NCBI GenBank assembly: GCA_036426205.1
Contig: CM071569.1
Location: 284,895,119-284,959,118, forward strand
Length of the DNA: 64,000 nt
Source: Ascaphus truei
Lineage: Eukaryota; Chordata; Amphibia; Anura; Ascaphidae
Direction: 5' to 3'
The position numbers were made by a program, and so were the translations under genes. Under the pieces are notes generated by a model. It was given only the letters and a program-made list of their open reading frames with translations. It ran no database searches and was not told the origin of the DNA. Shown here in pieces: positions 55,336-64,000 of this stretch (within the stretch, counting starts at the first letter, position 1; each line of letters starts with the position of its first letter).

Positions 55336-55504
55336 ATAGTCGGTTACCAGTGTTTTCAAGTCATAACTGCAAGATCCCCTCCCCCACCGGGGATGAAAGG
55401 AAGTTACTGTAGGGGAACTCCTGACTAACAATGAGCGTGTGTATACTGTACGGGTCACGCAAGAGGGGTAGTTTGTGTACTGTAGTATGTGTACTGTATG
55501 TATA

Positions 55505-56198
55505 TTTTTATTGTATGTCTTTATTTATATAGCGCCATTTATGTATATAGCGCTTCACGGCAGTAAAACACCTGATATAATAATGGGAATAAGGGCTTCA
55601 GACATGATAGTAAAAATAGGAAGGGGGGGGTCTCTGCCCCAAAGAGCTTGCAATCTAATTGGTAAGTAGAGAGAACTTACAGAGACAGTGGGGGCGCGTT
55701 CTGGTAAGTGCGTCTGAAAGGGGTCAGTGCATCTGCGTTGTATAACACCAGCCAGTGCAGCTACCCATATGCTTCATTAAAGAGGTGCGTTTTTAGATAG
55801 GTCTTAAAGGTGGATAGAGAGGGTGCTAGTCGGATATTGAGGGGAAGGGCATTCCAGAGGTGTGGGGCAGTCAGTGAGAAAGGTTTAAGGTGGGAGAGGG
55901 CTTTATATTCAAAGGGGGTAGAGAGAAGACATCCTTGAGCGGAACGCAAGAGTCGGGATGGTGCATAGCGAGAAATTGGGGCTGAGATGTAAGGAGGGGC
56001 AGAAGAGTGTAAAGCTTTAAAAGTGAGGAGGAGAATTGAGTGCGAGATGCGGGATTTGATAGGAAGCCAGGAGAGGGATTTCAGCAGGGGAGACGCGGAG
56101 ACAGATTTAGAAGAGAGTAAAGTTATTGTAGCAGCAGCGTTAAGCTTTTTATGCGAGGAAAACCGGTTTAACGGACCATTATTTCCTCTAGTGGTCAC
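55505..56198 (-). pseudogene. L2-type LINE ORF2 C-terminal fragment and 3' UTR
   Basis: Minus-strand frame 56198-55761: LSWLPIKSRISHSILLLTFK, ALHSSAPPYIS, ALSHLKPFSLTAPHLWNALP and STFKTYLKTHLFNEA. This is the usual C-terminal block of L2 elements (WLP.K.RI..K.LLL.FKAL...APPY). The remaining 55505-55760 is its 3' UTR. The reverse transcriptase is lost. Confidence 0.88.
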
Positions 56199-56454
56199 AG
56201 CACCACTATTAACCGGATGTCAACTTTGGTCAACATTATGTTAATTAGCCTAACGGAGCGTAGTGAATCCGGGCCGGCGCTGAAATGGTTGTACCCCAAT
56301 AAAGGCGGGGGACAAAAATTAAAACAAAGCAAAATACTTTTCTCATTCTATGTTTTCTTTTTAAATTGTTTCTTTTTAAACATTGCAGTAGAACAAAAGA
56401 TGCCATTTTAGTGATATCATGTACAGTATGAAACAGGAAGTTTGGCCTAACCAC

Positions 56455-57770
56455 CCACCCCGGAGTAATATTCCTAGATTTTGCAAAGGCTTTTGATACT
56501 GTTGTTCATGCTATCCTGCTTAACAAACTCCAGAGCTCTGGAATAGGGAAGCCTGCTTTAAACTGGTTTCAGTCCTACCTATCAGGTAGATCCCAACATG
56601 TGTCCATCTCAGGCACTAACTCCAACCCCTTGGATATCACCTGTGGTGTCCCGCAAGGCTCTGTTCTGGGGCCCCTACTCTTCATCAGTGTTCATCAGTG
56701 ATCTTCCTACAGCTTGTAATGGAGCCTCAATATACATGTATGTGGATGACACAATCTTATACTGTGTGCACACAGCCATAGCCTCTCCGACCTTGGACAC
56801 GTACTTGAATCTGACTTTCTGAGACTTGGAAATTGGATTTCACAAAAAAACCTGTTTATAAACACTGACAACACTGTAACAATGGTATTTCGGAACAAAG
56901 ATACATTTCTAAAGCTTCCAATGAATGAGCTCCAGATCAGAATCAACTCTAATACTATCCTAGCCCGTTACTAGTTTCAAATATTTGGGCATATGGTTTG
57001 ACTCCCATTTATCATTTGGAATGCACATTGATACCCTGACATCCAAAACCTATGCCAAACTAGGTGTACTATATAGGAACAAATCCTCCCTAAGTCTGCT
57101 GGTCAGAAAACGCATCGCACAGCAGATGCTGATGCCAATTATCGACTATGGGGACATAGTATATGGCTCGGCATCCCAAACCCACCTTAGCAAACTTGAT
57201 ACCCTCTACAATTCAATATGCCGCTTTGTTCTCCAATGCAATTACATTACACATCACTGCGAAATGCTCAAAGAACTAGATTGGTCATCACTTGAGTCTA
57301 GGCGCAAAGTTCATCTTTCCTGTCTTGCCTTCAAATACTTTCTGGGCAAGCTACCCAGCTATCTGAACAAGCTCCTCACCCCTACCACACGCAGCACTTA
57401 TCATCTGAGATCTGACTCCAAAAGACTGTTCAACAAAGTATCCGGCCGCTCCTCCTTCTCTTACCGTGCACCCCACAACTGGAACAATCTACCGGAGACT
57501 CTCACAGCCGCCACCAGTCTAAGTTCTTTCAAAACTAAAGCTGTCTCACATTTTAATCTGGTCTGTATCTGTTACATAAGCCTATAACATATTATCTTTA
57601 ACTGTGCATGGAATGTCTTGTATATAATGTATAACCCTGTTCACTTAATGTAACTATTTGTCACCATGTATCCTATCATCATAACTCTGTGCCCAGGACA
57701 TACTTGAAAACGAGAGGTAACTCAATGTATTACTTCCTGGTAAAACATTTGATAAATAAATAAATAATAA
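56455..57770 (+). pseudogene. L2-like LINE ORF2, 3' half, frameshifted
   Basis: RT motifs appear in successive frames: FLDFAKAFDTVVHAILLNKL, CGVPQGSVLGPLLF and YMYVDDTILY, then HLSFGMHIDTLTSKTYAKLG, PIIDYGDIVYGSAS and the C-terminal WSSLESRRKVHLSCLAFKYF block (56985-57587). A duplicated CATCAGTGTT at about 56684-56700 and other changes break the frame. The 3' UTR ends in GATAAATAAATAA. It is more complete than the other copies of the family. Confidence 0.9.
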
Positions 57771-57779
57771 CTAGCCCCA

Positions 57780-58560
57780 TCACCCACCCTTTCTTCCCCC
57801 GCCTCCCCTCTATAATAATGCCCAAGATCCCTATTAGCCAAATGTGGCTAATAGTGGATTGGGGAATTAAAAAATATATATATATCTATATCTATATATA
57901 TATCTATATCTATATATATCTATATATACAGGTTTAAAAAAAAAAAACCCACAACAACATTCAAAATACATTTTACACATGAAGCCATTGATTATCACTG
58001 TGGATAACTAGGGTCTCTCAATGGGGAGCGTGGATACAGTAGCCACATTGGCAATAAATGGTAACTAATTAAAAAAATACATTAACAAAATCACAATACA
58101 TTAATACACCACCTTCATTACCCTAACAGGTAACTGCTAAGCTAATGAAGAAGGGGTTAACCCCTCCTGCTACCCCCCCCCCTCCCCACCCACCTGAGGC
58201 AAATACCCCTATCACCCACCCCCAACAAGGTCCCCCCACCACAGTAATGGGCACTAGCCCTATTAGGCAAATGTGCCTAACAGGACTTTTGCCCAATGAA
58301 AAATGTAAAAATGGATTTAATAGCTTAGTATGTATGATGATATTGTTTATGGTAATGTATACTTTGTTTAATGCTTATTTTTATGGATTTTTTTTATGCA
58401 TATTTGGCTAATAGGGATCTTAACAGTAGTCTAAAGGGGGGTTATGTTTGTTGTGGGATTGGAGGCAGTTGCCCCGGTGAGGGTGGTGAGGCCTCTCAGG
58501 GAGGGTGGCATTGTGGGAGGGGTTAACCCATTGGTTACCTAGCGGTTAGTAAAGCATTGC
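57780..58560. repeat. Family F inverted-repeat segment
   Basis: GATCCCTATTAGCCAAATGTGGC (57829) is mirrored by ATTTGGCTAATAGGGATC (58403). The hairpin-type CCTTCATTACCCTAAC...GCTAATGAAG is at 58110. (TA)n/(ATCT)n occurs at 57873-57930. Confidence 0.7.
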
Positions 58561-59340
58561 CATGTCACTAAGGTAGTCAAGGGGGGTATGTAGTGTAGTG
58601 TTATGCTTATGCGGCCCACTCCTAAAGGGTCACTAGCAGTGTTAGTGTTTGCTAGGCACAACCCTGATTTGCTATGGGGATCCAGACGTCTTGCAGGGGT
58701 ATATAAGGAGGAGGGACTGTTCTAGAAGGTTAGGTTTCAGGAGGACAAGAGAAGAGGAGACTCGGGGAGAGTAGACACTCATGTTTTTAAAATAATAGTA
58801 TAGACCAGGCCCCCCTACTTTATTATGTTATAGACAGAGGTAGTAATCTTGTTAGTTAGGATTCCTAGAGAAGAATAAGGGAGTACAGTATGAGTTGCTT
58901 CGTGAAACAGCATGCGACAGAGGGCCTCAGTAACGAGGATTCCTGGATGCCGGTGGATTGATCTGCATTGACATTCTTCTTAAGCTGAACTGGAAGTGGC
59001 AGTAACCATAAAGGCCAAGGTATTGGGTTACGTATAAAGGACCCGCTTTGATCCCCAATGGGCCTAGTATTACTGAAACAATGAGGAGAGATGTCCCAAA
59101 CCAATGGTGAAGTGAAGAAACAAGATATGTACCTCCCATTTGCGTGTTGAGTGGGTACTGGTGGAAGAACCATATTCATGTATGTCTGATATAAAACACA
59201 GTGCAACGTTGTCACAATATGAATGAGCGATCTCTGTGCTGGGGACACGAATAAATGACAGTTGTCCTATAAAAGTTCCTGGCGCCCATTATTATACAAC
59301 CTTTCTAACTCATCGCCCAGCCGCCTGAATCCAGCGTCAC
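58561..59340. other. Unclassified; LTR-like TATA region
   Basis: GTATATAAGGAGGAGGG at 58699 followed by purine-rich sequence resembles an LTR promoter and leader. The ends were not identified. A minus-strand ORF (58865-59248) has no recognised domain. Confidence 0.35.
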
Positions 59341-59354
59341 GGAAACCCATGCGG

Positions 59355-59868
59355 AGTTTATTTATTTATTTATAAAATATTTTACCAGGAAGTAATACAT
59401 TGAGAGTTACCTCTCGTTTTCAAGTATGTCCTGGGCACAGAGTAAAACAAAATAATACATGGTTACAAGTACAGTTACATAAATGAACAAGGTATACATT
59501 ATATACAAGACATTGCATGCACAGTTAAAGAAAATATATATTATGAGCGTATGAAACAGTTACAGACCAGATTAAAGTGTGAGACAGCCTTAGATTTGAA
59601 AGAACTTAAGCTGGTGGTGGATATGAGAGTCTCTGGTAGGTTGTTCCAGTTTTGGGGTGCACGGAAGGAGAAGGAGGAACGTCCGGATACTTTGTTGAGC
59701 CTTGCGACCATGAATAGTCTTTTGGAGTCTGATCTCAGGTGATAGGTACTGCATGTGGTAGGGGTGAGGAGCTTGTTCAGGTAGCTGGGTAGCTTGCCCA
59801 GAAAGTATTTGAGGGTGAGACAGGAAAGGTGAACTTTGCGCCTAGACTCTAGTGATGACCAATCTAGT
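59355..59868 (-). pseudogene. L2-like LINE 3' end and ORF fragment
   Basis: Minus-strand frame: LDWSSLESRRKVHLSCLTLK, YFLGKLPSYLNKLLTPTTCS and SGRSSFSFRAPQNWNNLPET. The 3' tail is the (TAAA)n seen as TTTATTTATTTATTTATAAA at 59358. Confidence 0.88.
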
Positions 59869-59934
59869 ATCCATATACATATCACACCGATGTGACCTCC
59901 CTAGGAAGCCAGACAGGGAGGGTTACACTTATAT

Positions 59935-60245
59935 TTACCCCTTTGTGGTCAGCTAATCATGGAAACCAATGACTAGTTGACCCGTGGACTACTAAGGGGT
60001 TAATATGTCATGTAATTGAATTACTGTTTAATCATCTATTTCTGGTTTGCTTACCTTATCTGGCCTATGTAAATAATGGCCAGTATATTGGCCATTATAT
60101 ACATACTTAAGAAAAGGCTAACGCCAGCCTGGACTAGGGATCACATTGTTTGCGGTATTTCTGGCGTTCATCCCGTTCCAATAAATATCATAACCTGATG
60201 TATGGCAGTTTTTACCTAAAAATTAGGTACTTTATTATGCCTGCT
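59935..60245 (-). repeat. Family F element end
   Basis: Inverted relative of 33445-33720: GACTAGTTGACCCGTGGACT against CCACGGGTCAACTAGCCATG, and AACGGGATGAACG-type against CGTTCATCCCGTTCCAATAA. Confidence 0.75.
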
Positions 60246-60261
60246 TTTTCTCGGATCTGAT

Positions 60262-63165
60262 GTTTTTTGTTTCAAATATTTTTATTAGGCAATTATACAA
60301 CAACACACATTTTTTTTTTGGGGGGAGGAAAAAAGCTTGACAACCTTAATTGTCGTACAGGAGAGGCCTTCACAGAGGGAAGGTGAGGAAAGAAGGACAA
60401 GATGGAGGGGAGGGGGGGGGGGGGGGGGGGGGGGGGGGTGAGGGGGGAGGGGTACCCTCCCCGGCCGCCGGGCATATGGCTTTGACAGTTTTAGCTTTTA
60501 GAAACGGGATGTCCTGGGTAAACTATTTCCCTGCGTGGCATGTGTGGGTAACCTTTATCTTATAAAGATTAACCAGGGCTCCCATATTCTGTAAAATGTA
60601 GTTAATTTTTGCTTAAGGAGAGCCGTTAACTTCTCCATGAGCATCACCGCGTTGATCCTCTTTTTTATGGTTCCTTTGGAGGGGGTGGATATTTTCTTCC
60701 AAGAGGCCGCTATCTCACATCTTGCCGCTGTAAGAATGAAGGAGATTAATTTCCTAGCTGGACGGTCAATTTCGTTCATTGATCTGGCCAGTAGGTAGGT
60801 CAGTGGATTAATGGGTATCTCAAGGTCGATGACCTCTTTAATTAAGCTTTGGACCCCAGACCAATATTTCACAATTTCTGGACAAGCCCACCAGATGTGG
60901 GCCATGTCCCCCCGTTGTCCTCAGCCTCTCCAACAGAGATCGGATGCCAGAGGGTATATTTGTTGCAATCTCACTGGAGTAAGATACCAGCGAAAAATAA
61001 TTTTATATATGTTCTCCTTCGTTGTGGTACATATGGAAGTTCCTGAGGCTGCTTCCCAAATTTCTTCCCAGTCCTCTCTGTCAATACTCATGTTCAGATC
61101 TGCTGCCCATTTGAGCATGTAATCATGGTTTGGGGGGTCCGACGACTTCCCTAATTCAGCATAGATTTCTGAAATTAGAACTTTTTGGTGGGTATTGACT
61201 CTACATAGGCGCTCGAACTTGGTGAGAGGGGTAAATTCTGGTATAGGGGATATTTTTTGAATAAAATGTCGGATTTGAAGATATGTGTCCAATTCTGCAA
61301 TTTCATATTTAGCCCGTATATCTTGGTAGCTCAGGAGCCTCCCCAAACTTAAGAGATCCGCAATCGTCCCGATTCCTTTTGACTTAAATTGATCGAACAG
61401 CCTGGATCCACATCCAGGAGGGAATCTCGGGTTGTTAAAGATGGGCTTGAGTTGTGAGCTAGGTGAAGAGAGCCAAAATCTGGACTTACATTTCGACCAG
61501 ACCTCCAAGTGTTTCTTGTCGCCCTCAGTTGTAGTTTGTGCAGTTGCATATCTCCTCTATCCAGATTCCAAAGGAACGCTTGTAGAGAAGGCATTCTGGC
61601 ATAGTGTGACTCTATTTCTACCCAGCAACAATGGGCTGGGTCTGTGTTCCACATCACTGCTTGTTTTAGTTGGGCAGCCAGATAATATTTTTTTTATATC
61701 TGGAACACCCATGCCTCCCCTTGCTCTTGACAGCAGTACTGACCTAGCGACTCTGGGTCTCTTGCCCTGCCAAATAAAATTAAAAAGCCTATTTTGAATA
61801 TTCTTCAGTTCAGCGCCAGGGACCTAGACCGGTAGCGTTTGAAAGAAATATAATAATCTGGGGAGTATATTCATTTTAACTGAGATCATTGTTCCAATTC
61901 AAGAAATCTGGTAACCTTCCCATTTATCCAGATCTTTTTTGATTTTTTCCAGGAGAGCTGGATAGTTATCATTGTATAGAGATCGGTAGTTCCTTGATAC
62001 ATTTACTCCCAAATATTTAATGTATGAGGAACACCATCTATAGCTGAAATTCAATTTGAGCAATTTCACTTCTAAGTCTGAAAGACTTAGATTTAAGGCC
62101 TCGGATTTCTCGTTGTTTATTTTGTACCCTGATATTTTACCAAAAACCATCAGTTCCCTTTGAAGGTTAGGAAGGGAAGTTTGGGGTTTGATCAAAGTCA
62201 AAATGATATCATCGGCAAATAAGGAGATTTTGTAATTCATTTTTCCAATTATAATACCCTGGATACTCGTGTTGTTTCGTATTTTGGTTGCTAGAGGTTC
62301 GATAGTGAGGGCAAAGAGAAGAGGTGACAGGGGGCAACCCTGCCTTGTGCCATTTTTGATCTGGAATCTTTCAAGGTTTCCACCAGAGAGTCTAACCACA
62401 GCGGATGGATTCTGATAGAGCACGCAAACTCCTTCTAAGAATGAGTCCTTAAAACCAAATTTCTTTAATGTTTTATCCAAGAATAGCCAATCAATTCTAT
62501 CGAATGCCTTCTCTGCGTCCAGGCTTAGAAGCATTGCCTTTGCACTCGTCAAATGAACGTGGTCAATTATATTAATTATTTTACGGGTATTGTCCGAGGC
62601 CTGGCGACCCGAGACAAAACCGACCTGATCAATATGTATTAATCTAGGTAGAATGGGATTCAGTCTGTTCGCCAATATCTTACTATACAGTTTGAGATCA
62701 TTATTCAATAGGGAAATTGGCCTATACAGTAGCTACCACATTGTGCCGGGTCTTTCCCTTCTTTGTGTATAATAGCTAAATTAGCTAATGACATTGATGA
62801 TGGGATTGGATTCCCTTCCATGAATGAGTTGAACAGATTTAGTAAATGGGTGGACAATATTGGTAGGAATTTCTTATAGTAGACATTTGTAAAGCCATCA
62901 GGGCCCGGTGTTTTGGAGACTTTTGATGTTTTCACTGCCGCAGTCAGTTCTTCCAACGTTATTTTAGCGTTTAACAGAGAGTTTTCCTCCTCTGTCAGGG
63001 AAGGAAGGCAGCAATCAGCTAGATAGTCAGTGATTGTCTCTGCTTCAGCGGGTTCTGAATTAGGAGAACGGGTTCTCAGATTGTATACAGTAGCTTAGTA
63101 TAAAATTTGGTAAATTCCTCTGCTATTTTTTTTTTTCCATTGTATAACATCTCCCCAGGGTAGAT
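60262..63165 (-). pseudogene. Second L1, 5'-truncated and decayed
   Basis: Minus-strand copy of the same L1 family as 45526-49106, split by frameshifts into blocks: 62956-62705 (KTPGPDGF); 62708-61899 (QVGFVSGRQASDNTRKI, LSLDAEKAFDRIDW, GTRQGCPLSPLLFAL, SLFADDIILTL); 61657-61349; 61508-60921; and 60905-60555 (HIWWACPEIVKYW). The 3' UTR includes a run of 27 G on the plus strand (60412-60438) and ends in the shared AATAAAAAT..TTGAAAC tail. Not functional. Confidence 0.93.
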
Positions 63166-64000
63166 AAGGGAAACTCCCTAATTGGGTGCTCCTAATACTT
63201 CCAGTGGTGCTGTTAAGACAATCAATAGCATGATATGAGCAGGGTTCCAATCCCCATAGATATATTAGGCAGTCTTAAGCATCTCATATTCCCAACACTT
63301 ATAAATAAGGAAATGGTGTGGTAACGTATTCCAACTTATCAGGGAAAAAGCCTTCTAACCTGTCCGGTGAGCTCCTACTCCACCCGGCGGTCCCTCTCTG
63401 GGCGGGCTTCCAAATTCTCCCGTGGCTCCACATGTCCTTAAAGTGTATACTTACACTACCGGCTCAGCCTCCGGTGTGTTGCTTTGGTTGAGGGTGGACC
63501 CTGCTCCGTGGCGTGCATCCGTCCCAGTCGTAGAGTCATAGGTAAGGCAGTGGGAAACGAGCACTGCAATCAGGATCAGGCTGGAGGCAAAGTGCTATTC
63601 AAAAAAGAACTTTATTGCAGCATACAAGCCAAAGATAAAATTACATGAGGATCCTCTGACGCGTTTCGTCCGCAGGGGGACTTTATCAAAGAGTGATCTA
63701 TGGTAGCCGGACATCGCTATTTATAGCCCCTCTCTCCTGCGTGCAGGTACGTAGCACCTCCCCCCTTCCTCGTTATTACAACAGCTGATGAATACCTGAT
63801 TTTTTCTAGAGGGGGAGTGTCACGCACCCGCACGCCACGAGTGAATAGCAACTACCTTTAAAAAGTCAAACCATGATGTATACCCCTATCTACGTGCCCC
63901 AGTGCTTATACATCAAATTCAAAATGAAAGCATATAAATATAAGGTGCAATACCTTCTCCGTTTGGACACATAATGATGGTACAATGTCACCAAGTTAGA
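63166..64000. other. Intron or upstream flank; unclassified repeat with CGAAACGCG motif
   Basis: No exon seen. The minus strand at 63692-63650 reads TTTGATAAAGTCCCCCTGCG then GACGAAACGCGTC, a degenerate hammerhead-like core with a GTCC/GGAC helix, followed by AATAAAGTTCTTTT. Confidence 0.45.

Noticed and set aside
1..64000. tRNA or rRNA genes
   Set aside because: No cloverleaf or rRNA segment recognised by eye; only the tRNA-derived SINE at 54541-54790 shows a B-box-like sequence.

Overview
This is vertebrate nuclear DNA, most likely from a frog or toad (anuran). The evidence is one multi-exon animal gene with long introns, no compact gene arrangement, and a dense mix of transposable elements: L1, L2-like and CR1 LINEs, a Tc1-type transposon, hAT- and Harbinger-like MITEs, solo LTRs, MIR/CORE-type SINEs and many minisatellites. 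The species cannot be named from the sequence alone.

The only host gene I can support is a tomosyn gene on the minus strand, best matching STXBP5L (tomosyn-2). Six internal coding exons are found in gene order: 52416-52262, 45311-45239, 40088-40021, 27763-27723, 13951-13734 and 10324-10146. Each has a GT donor and AG acceptor, and the reading phases agree at every junction that can be tested. The one inconsistent junction is 45239 to 40088, where one more exon is required but was not found. The first and last exons lie outside the window. The rest of the window is intron of this gene or its upstream flank.

Layout: 1-10145 is downstream intron with a palindrome split by a solo LTR, a 33-bp minisatellite with an assembly gap (4362-4465), a Tc1 relic, a second solo LTR and a telomere-like array. 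10146-13951 holds two exons, with a nested MITE-in-LINE and a CR1 copy between and beside them. 13952-27722 holds a 45-bp minisatellite, a 3.7-kb element with 26-bp terminal inverted repeats (20110-23807) and several hairpin MITEs. 27764-40020 holds a deleted LTR retroelement with a coiled-coil ORF, a 2.6-kb inverted-repeat element and an LTR enlarged by a tandem repeat. 40089-52261 holds an LTR inverted duplication, a recent L1 insertion with perfect target-site duplications, and a minisatellite made from the end of a tomosyn exon plus its splice donor. 52417-64000 holds a hammerhead-like hairpin, SINEs, L2-like LINEs and a decayed second L1.

The most unusual structures are the exon-and-splice-donor minisatellite at 51455-52283, the hairpin at 52503-52680 whose centre matches a hammerhead ribozyme junction, and the nested insertions whose target-site duplications allow their order to be read.
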